From Amycolatopsis sp. CA-230715 (GTDB taxonomy: Bacteria; Actinomycetota; Actinomycetes; Mycobacteriales; Pseudonocardiaceae), in contig NZ_CP059997.1 in assembly GCF_018736145.1 (NCBI RefSeq), forward strand, positions 271,501 to 335,500: a stretch of DNA of 64,000 nucleotides, in the 5' to 3' direction. A model generated the notes under the pieces. It was not told the DNA's origin. It made no database searches and saw only the letters and a program-made list of their open reading frames with translations. Position numbers and translations under genes: made by a program. This document shows positions 53,107 through 61,740 of the stretch, one piece after another (position 1 is the stretch's first letter; each line of letters starts with the position of its first letter).

Positions 53107-53247
53107 TCACCCGGCCGGTGATCGTTTCCCCCTTTTCCGCCCGATCGGGAAGGGTTTCCCCCTGCCGCTCGGATTGGTGAATTTCCTGCGGTACAACGGA
53201 ATTCCGCCGCTTTTCGACGGCGGGAAACCGAGGGGAAGGAACCACCC

Positions 53248-53529
53248 GTGCGCACACTGCTGCGATCCGCGCTCATCACCGGGGCGGCGGCGCTCGCGAT
53301 GCTCGGCATCGGCGCCACCGCGTCCGCGTCCGAAACGACCGCTGCCGCGCCCGCGAGCGCCGAAGCCGTCGCGTCCCCGCAGAGCTGGCTCATCATGGGC
53401 AACTGGACGCTCCTTGGCGACTGCCAGGCGGCCGGGTACCAGGGCCTGCTCAGCGGCCAGTGGACGAACTTCACCTGCGACAACCGGTACTACCCCGGCT
53501 GGTTCACGCTGGTCGTCTACGTGCCGTGA
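53248..53529 (+). CDS. small secreted protein with one Cys pair, unknown
   Basis: 93 residues from GTG 53248 (GGGGAAGGA upstream). Signal peptide about 1-28 (LLRSALITGAAALAMLG, then ending ATASAS). The mature protein of about 65 residues is rich in Trp, Tyr and Gly, with Cys in LLGDCQAAGYQGLL and in TNFTCDNRYYP. Resembles many small actinomycete exported proteins of unknown role. It sits between sterol genes but has no KstR site. A terminator follows. Confidence 0.75.
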   Translation: MRTLLRSALITGAAALAMLGIGATASASETTAAAPASAEAVASPQSWLIMGNWTLLGDCQAAGYQGLLSGQWTNFTCDNRYYPGWFTLVVYVP

Positions 53530-53532
53530 CGA

Positions 53533-53573
53533 AAAACGCGGTGGCGGGGTTTCCTCCCCCGACACCGCGTTTT
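53533..53573. terminator. bidirectional terminator between the small secreted protein and CYP125
   Basis: Stem AAAACGCGGTGGCGGGG / CCCCGACACCGCGTTTT (one mismatch in 17) with a 7-base loop; A- and T-runs at both ends. Confidence 0.88.
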
Positions 53574-53582
53574 CGCGCTCTC

Positions 53583-54809
53583 TCAGGCGTAGCGGACCGG
53601 GTAGTGCTTGATGCCGTTGAGCCAGCTCGACCGCAGCCGCACCGGCGGCTCGACCTCGGCGATATCGGGCATCTCGTCGGCGATCGCGTTGAACATGAGG
53701 TCGATCTCCAGGCGTGCCAGGTTCGCGCCGATGCAGTAGTGCGAGCCGGTGCCGCCGAACCCGACGTGCGGGTTGTCCTCGCGCAGGATGTCGAACCGCT
53801 CCGGTGCGTCGAAGACCTCGGGGTCGAAGTTCGCCGAGCTGTAGAACATGCCGACCCGGTCGCCCTTGCGGATGCGCTGCCCGCCGAGCTCGGTGTCCGC
53901 GGTCGCGGTGCGCTGGAACGCGACCACCGGCGTGGCCCAGCGGACGATCTCGTCCGGCGCGGTCTTCGGGCGTTCGCGGCGGTAGAGCTCCCACTGGTCG
54001 GGGTGGTCGAGGAACGCCTTCATCCCGTGCGTGATCGCGTTGCGCGTGGTTTCGTTGCCCGCCACCGAAAGCAGGATGACGAAGAACCCGAACTCGTCCG
54101 AGGCCAGCGACTCGCCGTCGACGTCGGCCTGCACCAGCTTCGTGACGATGTCGTCCATCGGGCACTTGCGGCGCTCTTCCGCCATGTTCCACGCGTAGCC
54201 CACCAGTTCGGCGGACGCGGCCACCGGCTCGACCTCGTACTCGGGGTCTTCGTAGGCGACCATCTGGTTGGACCAGTCGAAGATCTTCATCCGGTCCTCC
54301 TGCGGGATGCCGAGCAGCTCGGCGATCGCCTGCAGCGGCAGCTCGCACGCGACGTCGGTGACGAAGTCGCCCGTCCCCTTCTTCTTCGCCTCCGAGACGA
54401 TGCGCGCCGCCCGCTCGCGCAGCGCGTCTTCGAGCCTGCCGATCGCCCTCGGCGTGAACCCCTTCGACACGATCCGGCGCAGCTTCGTGTGGTGCGGCGC
54501 GTCCTTGTTGAGCAGCACCAGGCGGTTCGCGTTCAGCCCTTCCTCGGTCATCGACTCGTCGAACCGGATGATCGCGGTCTTCTCGTGCGAGGAGAACAGC
54601 TGGCTGTCGCGGGACACCGCCTTCACGTCTTCGAGCCGGGTGACCACCCAGTACCCCTCGTCACCGAACCCGGCGAGGTTGTGCGGCTGGGGGTTCCACC
54701 ACACCGGCGCGGTCTTGCGCAGGGCGGCGAACTCCTCCAGCGGCATCCTGGTGGCGTAGAGATCGGGATCGGTGAAATCGAACCCGGCGGGGATGAGCGG
54801 TGTGGCCAC
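53583..54809 (-). CDS. cyp125: steroid C26/C27-monooxygenase cytochrome P450 CYP125
   Basis: 408 residues. I-helix AGNETTRNAITHG, K-helix region and haem Cys359 in FGGTGSHYCIGANLARLE. The N-terminal LIPAGFDFTDPDLYATRMP is typical of CYP125, which oxidises the cholesterol side-chain end to the acid. I start at GTG 54809, five bases after AGGAGG; GTG 54815 would sit inside that binding site. Divergent from fadA5 with three KstR-like sites between, as Rv3545c/Rv3546 are in M. tuberculosis. Confidence 0.92.
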   Translation of the reverse strand: MATPLIPAGFDFTDPDLYATRMPLEEFAALRKTAPVWWNPQPHNLAGFGDEGYWVVTRLEDVKAVSRDSQLFSSHEKTAIIRFDESMTEEGLNANRLVLLNKDAPHHTKLRRIVSKGFTPRAIGRLEDALRERAARIVSEAKKKGTGDFVTDVACELPLQAIAELLGIPQEDRMKIFDWSNQMVAYEDPEYEVEPVAASAELVGYAWNMAEERRKCPMDDIVTKLVQADVDGESLASDEFGFFVILLSVAGNETTRNAITHGMKAFLDHPDQWELYRRERPKTAPDEIVRWATPVVAFQRTATADTELGGQRIRKGDRVGMFYSSANFDPEVFDAPERFDILREDNPHVGFGGTGSHYCIGANLARLEIDLMFNAIADEMPDIAEVEPPVRLRSSWLNGIKHYPVRYA

Positions 54810-54859
54810 GGCCACCTCCTGCGATCGACTGGCGGGCTGGCAACGGTGGAAGTCCTGCC

Positions 54860-54873
54860 TGGAACGCGTTCTA
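54860..54873. promoter_or_regulatory. KstR-type operator, CYP125 side
   Basis: TGGAACGCGTTCTA, full match to T-N2-AAC-N2-GTT-N2-A, 50 bases upstream of the CYP125 start. Confidence 0.86.
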
Positions 54874-54917
54874 TCCCTGATTAGAGCATACGGCGTTAAC
54901 TCAGTAAACGGCTTTCA

Positions 54918-54931
54918 GTGAAACCTGTTTA
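54918..54931. promoter_or_regulatory. second KstR-like site in the CYP125-fadA5 region
   Basis: TGAAACCTGTTTAC keeps the AAC-N2-GTT core and leading T; the last base differs. It lies in a locally A/T-rich stretch between the two stronger sites. Confidence 0.55.
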
Positions 54932-55024
54932 CTTGCTCGATCAGGAGCCGGAAACTCCTGGTAGAGCAGACCTGACCCGACCGTCACCGAATGGCGGTTG
55001 ACCTCGGCGATCCTTGCATCAAAC

Positions 55025-55038
55025 AGAAACATGTTCTA
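55025..55038. promoter_or_regulatory. KstR-type operator, fadA5 side
   Basis: AGAAACATGTTCTA, first base differs from consensus; 52 bases before the fadA5 GTG. Confidence 0.8.
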
Positions 55039-55090
55039 GTTTTGCGGTGACAGGACGTACCGGGGACACCGGGGAGAGAAGGAGACGCGC

Positions 55091-56254
55091 GTGGGCAATC
55101 CCGTCATCGTCGAGGCGGTCCGCACCCCGATCGGCAAGCGCCGCGGCTGGCTCTCCGGCCTGCACGCCGCGGAGATCCTCGGCGCGGCCTACCGCGCGCT
55201 CCTCGACCGCGCGGCGCTCGACCCGGCGGTGGTCGAGCAGGTGATCGGCGGCAGCGTCACGCAGGCGGGCGAGCAGGCGGGCAACATCAGCCGGACCGCG
55301 TGGCTGCACGCCGGGCTGCCCGAGGGCACCGGCGCCACCACGATCGACGCGCAGTGCGGATCCGCCCAGCAGGCCACCCATCTCGTCGCCGGGCTCATCG
55401 CGGCGGGCGCGATCGACTGCGGGATCGCCTGCGGCATCGAAGCGATGAGCCGCGTCCCGCTCGGCGCGAACCGCGGCACCGAGGCGGGCGCCCCGCGGCC
55501 GGATTCGTGGGCCATCGACATGCCGAACCAGTACGGCGCCGCCGAACGGATCGCCGAACGCCGCGGGATCACCCGCGCCGACGTCGACGCGTTCGGGGCG
55601 GACTCCCAGCGCAAGGCCGCCGCCGCGTGGGCGGCGGGGCACTTCGACCGGGAGGTGGCACCGGTGAAGGCACCCGTGCTCGCCGAGGACGGCACACCGA
55701 CCGGCGAGACCCGGCTGGTGACCCGGGACCAGGGCCTTCGCGAGACCACTGTGGACGGTCTGGCCCGGTTGAAGCCGGTGCTCGACGGCGGCGTGCACAC
55801 CGCGGGCACGTCGTCGCAGATCTCCGACGGCGCTTCCGCCGTGCTCGTGATGGACGCCGACCGCGCCCGCGCGCTCGGGCTGCGGCCGCGGGCGCGCATC
55901 CTCGCCCAGGCGCTCGTCGGCGCCGAACCCTTCTACCACCTCGACGGACCGGTGCAGGCCACCGAGCGCGTGCTCGCCCGCAGCGGCCTGGCGATGGGCG
56001 ATCTCGACCTGTTCGAGGTGAACGAGGCGTTCGCGTCGGTCGTGCTGTCCTGGCAGCGGGTGCACGAGCCCGACCCGGAGCTGGTCAACGTCAACGGCGG
56101 CGCCATCGCGCTCGGGCACCCGGTGGGCAGCACCGGGGCGCGCCTGCTCACCACCGCCCTGCACGAACTCGAACGCCGCGACGCGAGCACCGCGCTGGTC
56201 ACGATGTGCGCCGGTGGCGCGCTGTCCACCGGCACCATCATCGAACGGCTGTGA
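55091..56254 (+). CDS. fadA5: steroid 3-ketoacyl-CoA thiolase FadA5
   Basis: 387 residues from GTG 55091 (GAAGGAG upstream). Acyl Cys89 in DAQCGSAQQATHL, His in NGGAIALGHPVGSTGARLL, second Cys in TMCAGGALSTG. Performs thiolysis of sterol side-chain 3-keto-CoAs. Context (divergent from CYP125 with KstR sites) supports FadA5 rather than a general thiolase. Confidence 0.93.
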   Translation: MGNPVIVEAVRTPIGKRRGWLSGLHAAEILGAAYRALLDRAALDPAVVEQVIGGSVTQAGEQAGNISRTAWLHAGLPEGTGATTIDAQCGSAQQATHLVAGLIAAGAIDCGIACGIEAMSRVPLGANRGTEAGAPRPDSWAIDMPNQYGAAERIAERRGITRADVDAFGADSQRKAAAAWAAGHFDREVAPVKAPVLAEDGTPTGETRLVTRDQGLRETTVDGLARLKPVLDGGVHTAGTSSQISDGASAVLVMDADRARALGLRPRARILAQALVGAEPFYHLDGPVQATERVLARSGLAMGDLDLFEVNEAFASVVLSWQRVHEPDPELVNVNGGAIALGHPVGSTGARLLTTALHELERRDASTALVTMCAGGALSTGTIIERL

Positions 56255-56257
56255 CTC

Positions 56258-56743
56258 TCAGATCTCCGTGCGCACCACTTCCCCGGTGTTCTTCCGTTCG
56301 AACCGGACCCGGGGCAGCCCTTCGCGCCAGGTGTCGATCACGATCGACTCGCCGGCCACCGAGGTGTGCACGGCCTCGGTCAGCCGCAGCAGGAACACGT
56401 GGCACGGGTCCGAATTCCCTTGCAGCCGCGCCACTTCCGCCGGGTCGGTGACCTCGACCGCCACCCCGGCCACCTTCACGTCGCCGTCGCCCAGCTCCGC
56501 ACCCGGGTTCGCGTGCACCGCGAACCTGCCGTCCCGCCGCAGGTCCCTCGCCTTCACCGCGCCGTGCATCGACCCGAGCACCAGCTCGGCACCGGTGAAG
56601 TCCACCTCCGTCCCGCTGACCCGCGGCGACCCGTCCCGCCGCAGGGTGGCCAGCACGTGCGTCTCCGCCGCGGCGAAGCACGCCCGCACCGCGTGCGCCA
56701 GATCCGGCGCCGCTGTCTCGAACTTCTCCCAACTGACCGCCAT
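56258..56743 (-). CDS. pyridoxamine 5'-phosphate oxidase-like (flavin/F420 split-barrel) protein
   Basis: 161 residues, single split-barrel domain: VLATLRRDGSPRVSGTEV, LGSMHGAVKARDLRRDGRFAV and VRFERKNTGEVVRTEI. Proteins of this group bind FMN, F420 or haem; general annotations as pyridoxamine oxidase are often wrong. It ends 3 bases after fadA5 (convergent). Function unknown. Confidence 0.8.
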   Translation of the reverse strand: MAVSWEKFETAAPDLAHAVRACFAAAETHVLATLRRDGSPRVSGTEVDFTGAELVLGSMHGAVKARDLRRDGRFAVHANPGAELGDGDVKVAGVAVEVTDPAEVARLQGNSDPCHVFLLRLTEAVHTSVAGESIVIDTWREGLPRVRFERKNTGEVVRTEI

Positions 56744-56782
56744 GCCCGTATTTTCCCACCGGGCACCGACAATTCCGGGGCG

Positions 56783-57157
56783 TCAGCCCAGGATGCGCCG
56801 GACGAGATCGGGGGTCCACTCGACGTACTCCGCCTCCGCGCCGCCCGCGTGGCGGGCGTAGAGGAAGCGTCCCGTCGGCCCCGCGGTCTTGGCCGTCGTG
56901 ATCGTCGCGCCGGAGGCTTCGAGGGTCGCTTCGGCTTCGTCGAGATCGTCCACGAGAACGGTCGCGGACGCGTGCGCGTACTTCGCGCGTTCGGCGGCCG
57001 GGCCCGCGATCACGAGGAAATCGCCGATCGCGCCCAGTTCGACACGCTCGAACGCCAGGCGCAGGTGCGGCTCCTCCCCGGTCAGTTCCCGCAGGACGGG
57101 CAGGGTTCCGTCGAGGTCGTCCGCCCACAGCCGCGCGTAGGTCTTCAAGATGGTCAT
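56783..57157 (-). CDS. VOC/glyoxalase-family protein
   Basis: 124 residues, vicinal-oxygen-chelate fold (LAFERVELGAIGDFLVIAG, then GPTGRFLYARHAGGAEAEYV). Single domain, likely dimeric. Divergent from the HxlR regulator at 57251, with 93 bases between, so it may be its target. Function unknown; possibly metal-dependent detoxification. Confidence 0.8.
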   Translation of the reverse strand: MTILKTYARLWADDLDGTLPVLRELTGEEPHLRLAFERVELGAIGDFLVIAGPAAERAKYAHASATVLVDDLDEAEATLEASGATITTAKTAGPTGRFLYARHAGGAEAEYVEWTPDLVRRILG

Positions 57158-57250
57158 GCGTGCTCCCGTGCTCTCTTCTGGTTACCCGGGAACCGTAAGG
57201 AACTACACTGCGGCCGGGAAGGACGCACTTTCCGGTGAGAGGGGAACCTC

Positions 57251-57640
57251 GTGGAAACCGAGCAGCTCAGGCGCACGGGCGACGACGGCGATGTGACGCG
57301 CGCCGATTCGCTCGCCCGCGAGATCTTCTCGGGCGTGGCCAACAAGTGGGCGCTGCTGATCATCAACGTGCTCGCCGAGGACACCCTGCGGTTCACCGAG
57401 CTGCGGGCGGGCGTCGGCGGCATCAGCCACAAGATGCTCACGCAGACGTTGCGCGGGCTCGAACGCGACGGGCTGGTGCACCGGACCGTGTACCCCACGG
57501 TGCCGCCGCGCGTCGACTACCACCTCACCGAACCGGGCCAGGAACTGCGCGCGACGGTCAACGGGATGTGCGCGTGGACGCGCAAGCACCTCGGCGCGAT
57601 CGAAGCCGCGCGGCGCCGGTTCGACGATCAGGCGCCGTAA
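57251..57640 (+). CDS. HxlR-family winged-helix regulator
   Basis: 129 residues. VANKWALLIINVLAEDTLRF, then ISHKMLTQTLRGLERDGLV and YHLTEPGQELRA are HxlR signatures. No conserved Cys near the N-terminus, so not the redox/electrophile type. Its 3' end overlaps the convergent SDR gene by 13 bases. Likely regulates the divergent VOC gene. Confidence 0.9.
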   Translation: METEQLRRTGDDGDVTRADSLAREIFSGVANKWALLIINVLAEDTLRFTELRAGVGGISHKMLTQTLRGLERDGLVHRTVYPTVPPRVDYHLTEPGQELRATVNGMCAWTRKHLGAIEAARRRFDDQAP

Positions 57641-58533
57641 ACCGGTTCGGGGGACGGTGCCTCGGCGATGAGCCCCGCCACCACCGGGCCGAGCTCACCC
57701 GGCTCCCAGCGAGCACCCTTGTCCTTTTCCGGGCCGTGGCGCCACGCCTGCGCGAGCGACACCCTGCCACCGTCCACTTCGAACACCCGGCCGGTGACCG
57801 GCGCGGACTCCTCGCTGCCGAGCCAGACCACCAGCGGCGACACGTTTTCCGGTGCCATCGCGTCGAACCCGTCCTCCGGCGCGGCCATCTCGGCGGCGAA
57901 CGCGCCCTCGGTCATCCTGGTCCGCGCGGCGGGCGCGATGGCGTTGACCGTCACCCCGTACCGCGCGAACTCGGCCGCAGCCACCAGGGTGAGCCCGGCG
58001 ATCCCCGCCTTGGCCGCCGAGTAGTTCCCCTGCCCGATGCTGCCCAGCAACCCGGCGCCGGAACTCGTGTTGACCACCCGCGCCGCCCGCGGCCTGCCCG
58101 CCTTGTGCTCGGCGCGCCAGTACGCGGCCGCGTGCCGCATCGGCGCGAAGTGCCCCTTGAGGTGCACGCGGACCACCGCGTCCCATTCGTCCTCGCCGAG
58201 GTTGACCAGCATCCGGTCTCGCAGGAAACCGGCGTTGTTGACCAGCACGTCGAGCCCGCCGAAGCGGTCGATCGCGGTCCGCACGAGCCTGCCCGCGCCG
58301 TCCCAGTCCGCGACGTCGTCGGTGTTCGCCACCGCGCGCCCGCCGCCGGCCTCGATCTCGGCGACCACCTCCGCGGCGGGGCCGCCGGAGCCGCCGTCAC
58401 CGTCGAGCCCGGTGCCGATGTCGTTCACCACGACCAGCGCGCCCTCGCGCGCGAAGGCCAGCGCGTGCGCCCGCCCGATGCCCCGGCCCGCGCCGGTCAC
58501 CACGACGACCCTGCCGTCCACGATCCCGTTCAC
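57628..58533 (-). CDS. short-chain dehydrogenase/reductase (Rv3548c type)
   Basis: 301 residues, NAD site VVVTGAGRGIGRAHALAFA, NNAGFLRDRMLVNL, catalytic SSGAGLLGSIGQGNYSAAKAG (Tyr/Lys; split as SSGAGLLGSIGQ and NYSAAKAG). Length and context (next to a second SDR and divergent from echA20-ipdABC) match Rv3548c. Probably oxidises a hydroxyl on a ring C/D or side-chain CoA ester. GTG 58533 directly follows the stop of the upstream SDR. Confidence 0.87.
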   Translation of the reverse strand: MNGIVDGRVVVVTGAGRGIGRAHALAFAREGALVVVNDIGTGLDGDGGSGGPAAEVVAEIEAGGGRAVANTDDVADWDGAGRLVRTAIDRFGGLDVLVNNAGFLRDRMLVNLGEDEWDAVVRVHLKGHFAPMRHAAAYWRAEHKAGRPRAARVVNTSSGAGLLGSIGQGNYSAAKAGIAGLTLVAAAEFARYGVTVNAIAPAARTRMTEGAFAAEMAAPEDGFDAMAPENVSPLVVWLGSEESAPVTGRVFEVDGGRVSLAQAWRHGPEKDKGARWEPGELGPVVAGLIAEAPSPEPVYGA

Positions 58534-59319
58534 TCACTTCCCCTTCCACGCCGCTGTGCTCGCCCGCTGGAACGCGGGCACCTCGCCGCCGCCGTGCACC
58601 GCCATCGTCGCGCCGCTGACGTAGGAAGCCAGCGGTGAAGCCAGGAACACCGCGCACGCGCCGATCTCGTCCGGTTCCGCCAACCGTCCCAACGGGACGG
58701 TCGCGCCGACCGCGGCGATCCCGGCCTCGTCGCCGTAGTGCAGTTCGGCCTGTTCGGTCCGCACCATGCCGACCTCGAGCGCGTTCACGCGGACCTTCGG
58801 CGCCCACTCGACGGCGAGGCTGCCGGTGAGGCTCACCAGCCCCGCCTTCGCCGCGCCGTAGGACGCCGTGCCCGGCGACGGTCTCGCACCGCTGACACTG
58901 CCCACGTTCACGATCGCGCCACCCGAATCCTGGCCCTGCATCACGGTGTTCGCGTAGCGCGCGAGCGTCAGCGGCGCCAGGAGGTTGAGCGCGACGACGC
59001 GGTCGTGGAACCGGGGCGACGCGCTCGCGGCCTCCGCGAACGGCGCACCGCCCGCGTTGTTCACGAGCACGTCGAGCCTGCCGTGGCGCTCGGAAACCTC
59101 GTCGACGAGACGGGAGACCTGCTCGGGTTCCCGCACGTCGCAGGGCAGAAAATCGGCGGATTTCCCGTCCACCGCAACGGGTTCGCGCGGTTCGTGCCGC
59201 GCGCAGACCACCACTGAGGACCCCGCGGCGAGGAACGCGCGCGCTATCCCGGCGCCGACGCCGCGGACTCCACCGGTGACCAGGACGACCGAGCCGTCGA
59301 GCCGGATATCGAGAGCCAC
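58534..59319 (-). CDS. short-chain dehydrogenase/reductase (Rv3549c type)
   Basis: 261 residues from GTG 59319, seven bases after AGGAGG; GTG 59328 is less likely. LVTGGVRGVGAGIARAFLA, NNAGGAPFAEA, SVSGARPSPGTASYGAAKAG (active Tyr and Lys). First of two SDR genes; divergent from echA20 across a KstR2-type site. Confidence 0.87.
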   Translation of the reverse strand: MALDIRLDGSVVLVTGGVRGVGAGIARAFLAAGSSVVVCARHEPREPVAVDGKSADFLPCDVREPEQVSRLVDEVSERHGRLDVLVNNAGGAPFAEAASASPRFHDRVVALNLLAPLTLARYANTVMQGQDSGGAIVNVGSVSGARPSPGTASYGAAKAGLVSLTGSLAVEWAPKVRVNALEVGMVRTEQAELHYGDEAGIAAVGATVPLGRLAEPDEIGACAVFLASPLASYVSGATMAVHGGGEVPAFQRASTAAWKGK

Positions 59320-59375
59320 CCGGCGCACCTCCTCGCGAACCTGTACCCGGTGCCGGGCACCCTGCTAACGTACCA

Positions 59376-59389
59376 AGCAAGTGCTAGGT
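59376..59389. promoter_or_regulatory. KstR2-type operator between the SDR pair and echA20
   Basis: AGCAAGTGCTAGGT agrees with the KstR2 consensus A-N-CAAG-N2-CTTG-N-T at all but one fixed position. It lies 57 bases before the SDR start and 22 bases before echA20, so it can govern both directions. KstR2 responds to HIP-CoA and controls rings C/D, which fits the flanking genes. Confidence 0.75.
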
Positions 59390-59411
59390 TTGGAAGCGGA
59401 AGGGGTGCCGC

Positions 59412-60164
59412 ATGCCGGTCACCACGAAGTACCCCGAGCCCGGCGTCGCCGTGATCACCGTCGACGAGCCACCGGTCAACGCGCTCCCCGTGCGCGGCTG
59501 GTTCGACATCGCGAACGAGGTGACGGCGGCGGGCCGGGACACCGCGTGCCACGTGGTGGTCCTGCGCGCGGAGGGCCGCGGCTTCAACGCGGGCGTGGAC
59601 ATCAAGGAGATCCAGCGCGACAGCGGGTACGACAAGCTCGTCGGCGCGAATCGGGGCTGCGCGGCCGCCTTTTCCGCCGTGTACGACTGCCCGGTGCCGG
59701 TGATCGCGGCGGTGCAGGGCTTCTGCCTCGGCGGCGGGATCGGGCTCGTCGGCAACGCGGACGTGGTGCTGGCCGCCGACAACGCGACCTTCGGGCTGCC
59801 GGAGGTCGACCGGGGCGCGCTCGGTGCCGCGACGCACCTCGCGCGGCTCGTCCCGCAGCACCTGATGCGCGCGCTGTACTACACGGCCAGCACGATCGAC
59901 GCGCACCAGCTGCACCACCACGGTTCGGTGTACCAGGTGGTGCCGCCCGAGTCGCTCGACGAGGCCGCGCTGGCGCTCGCGCACCGCATCGCGGCCAAGG
60001 ACACGCGCGTGATCAGGGCGGCGAAGCTGGCGATCAACGGCATCGACCCGCAGCCGGTGCACCGGAGCTACCGGTACGAGCAGGGGTTCACCTTCGAGCT
60101 GAACCTGACCGGTGCTTCCGACGAAGCACGAAGGCGTTTCGTGGACGAAGGCAAGGGAGCGTGA
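59412..60164 (+). CDS. echA20: HIEC-CoA ring D hydrolase (crotonase family)
   Basis: 250 residues from ATG 59412. Crotonase fold: EGRGFNAGVDIKEIQRDSG, VQGFCLGGGIGLVGNADVVL, PEVDRGALGAATHLARLVP. In M. tuberculosis, EchA20 opens the last (D) ring of HIEC-CoA in HIP catabolism. Start of echA20-ipdA-ipdB-ipdC; its stop overlaps the ipdA ATG by one base. Confidence 0.9.
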   Translation: MPVTTKYPEPGVAVITVDEPPVNALPVRGWFDIANEVTAAGRDTACHVVVLRAEGRGFNAGVDIKEIQRDSGYDKLVGANRGCAAAFSAVYDCPVPVIAAVQGFCLGGGIGLVGNADVVLAADNATFGLPEVDRGALGAATHLARLVPQHLMRALYYTASTIDAHQLHHHGSVYQVVPPESLDEAALALAHRIAAKDTRVIRAAKLAINGIDPQPVHRSYRYEQGFTFELNLTGASDEARRRFVDEGKGA

Positions 60165-61036
60165 TGGCGGACAAGCGGACCACCCCGGACGAGATCGCGG
60201 CCGAGCTGCGCGACGGGATGACCGTCGGGATCGGCGGCTGGGGCTCGCGGCGCAAGCCGATGGCACTGGTCAGGGCGATCCTGCGCAGCGGAGTCCGCGA
60301 CCTGACCGTGGTGTCCTACGGCGGGCCGGATGTCGGGCTGCTGGCCTCGGCCGGCCGGATCCGCAGGCTCGTGTTCGGGTTCGTGACCCTCGATTCGATC
60401 GCCTACGACCCGTGGTTCTGCCGCGTGCGCGAGGGCGGCGAGATCGCCGTGACGGAGTACGACGAAGGCGTGCTCGGCACCGGTCTTTCCGCTGCGGCGC
60501 AACGGCTTCCGTTCCTGCCGACGCGCGCGGGGCTCGGCTCGGACGTGCTGACCTTCAACCCCGGCTTGAAAACCGTCCGGTCCCCGTACAGCGACCCTGC
60601 CGACGGCGAAGAGCTGCTCGCCGTCCCCGCGCTGAAGCTCGACGTCGCGCTGCTGCACCTCAACCGGGCGGACGCGCGCGGCAACGCGCAGTACCTCGGC
60701 CCCGACCCGTACTTCGACGATCTGTTCGCGCTGGCCGCGGACCGGTGCTTCGTGTCGGTGGAACGGGTCGTGGAAACCGCGAAGCTGACCGAAACCGCGC
60801 CCGTGCAGAGCCTGCTGCTGAACAGGGCGAGCGTGCACGGCGTCGCGGAAACACCGCACGGCGCGCATTTCACCACCGCCGTGCCGGACTACGGCCGGGA
60901 CGAGCGGTTCCAGCGCCACTACGCCGAATCCGCGAAGGATCCCGATGCCTGGCCGGGGTTCGTGGACCGGTTCCTCAGTGGTACGGAAGCGGATTACCAG
61001 GAAGCGGTACGGAAATTCACCGAGGAGGCGGCATGA
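60164..61036 (+). CDS. ipdA: COCHEA-CoA hydrolase alpha subunit IpdA
   Basis: 290 residues, class I CoA-transferase fold recruited as a hydrolase that opens ring C of COCHEA-CoA. GIGGWGSRRKPMALVRAI, TFNPGLKTVRSPYSDPADGE, LLHLNRADARGNAQYLGPDP. Translation is coupled to echA20 (TGATG) and to ipdB (ATGA). Confidence 0.94.
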   Translation: MADKRTTPDEIAAELRDGMTVGIGGWGSRRKPMALVRAILRSGVRDLTVVSYGGPDVGLLASAGRIRRLVFGFVTLDSIAYDPWFCRVREGGEIAVTEYDEGVLGTGLSAAAQRLPFLPTRAGLGSDVLTFNPGLKTVRSPYSDPADGEELLAVPALKLDVALLHLNRADARGNAQYLGPDPYFDDLFALAADRCFVSVERVVETAKLTETAPVQSLLLNRASVHGVAETPHGAHFTTAVPDYGRDERFQRHYAESAKDPDAWPGFVDRFLSGTEADYQEAVRKFTEEAA

Positions 61037-61740
61037 GCGTGACACGCATGGAGGTCGCGGTGGCCGCGTGCGCCGATCTCTTCCGCGACAACGGCGAGAT
61101 CGTGGCGAGCCCGATGGGGCTGATCCCCTCGCTGGGCGCGAAGCTGGCGCGCCTGACCTTCGCCCCGGATCTGCTGCTCTCCGACGGTGAGGCGTACCTG
61201 CTGGACGAGAACGGGGTGACCGAAGGCTGGCAGCCGTTCCGCAAGGTGCTCGACACCGTGGTGCCCGGCGGCAAGCGGCACGTGGTGATGGGCGCGAACC
61301 AGATCGACCGGCACGGCAACCAGAACATCTCCGCGATCGGGCCGCACGGCAAACCGCGCAAGCAACTGCTCGGGGTGCGAGGCGGGCCGGGCAACACCGT
61401 CAACCACCGCACCAGCTACTGGGTGCCGCGGCACAGCACGAGGGTGTTCGTCGACGAGGTGGACGTGGTGTCCGGGGTCGGCCGCGCCCGCGCGATCGCG
61501 GCCGGGGCAGGCCGCTTCCACGACGTGCACCGCGTGGTGACGAACCTCGGCGTGCTCGCCTTCGGCGACCGGGCGAGCCTGGTGTCGGTGCATCCCGGCG
61601 TCACCGTCGAGGAGGTGCGCGCGGCGACCTCGTTCGAACTCGACACCGGCGGCACCGGCGAAACCCGCGTTCCCGATGACGAGGAGCTGCGTCTCATCCG
61701 GACGGTGCTCGACCCGGAATCCTTGCGGGACAAGGGATGA
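61033..61740 (+). CDS. ipdB: COCHEA-CoA hydrolase beta subunit IpdB
   Basis: 235 residues. GANQIDRHGNQNISAIG, RGGPGNTVNHRTSYWVPRHS and FVDEVDVVSGVGRARA are typical of the beta subunit. Forms the IpdAB heterodimer. ATG 61033 overlaps the ipdA stop and its own stop overlaps ipdC. Confidence 0.94.
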   Translation: MSVTRMEVAVAACADLFRDNGEIVASPMGLIPSLGAKLARLTFAPDLLLSDGEAYLLDENGVTEGWQPFRKVLDTVVPGGKRHVVMGANQIDRHGNQNISAIGPHGKPRKQLLGVRGGPGNTVNHRTSYWVPRHSTRVFVDEVDVVSGVGRARAIAAGAGRFHDVHRVVTNLGVLAFGDRASLVSVHPGVTVEEVRAATSFELDTGGTGETRVPDDEELRLIRTVLDPESLRDKG

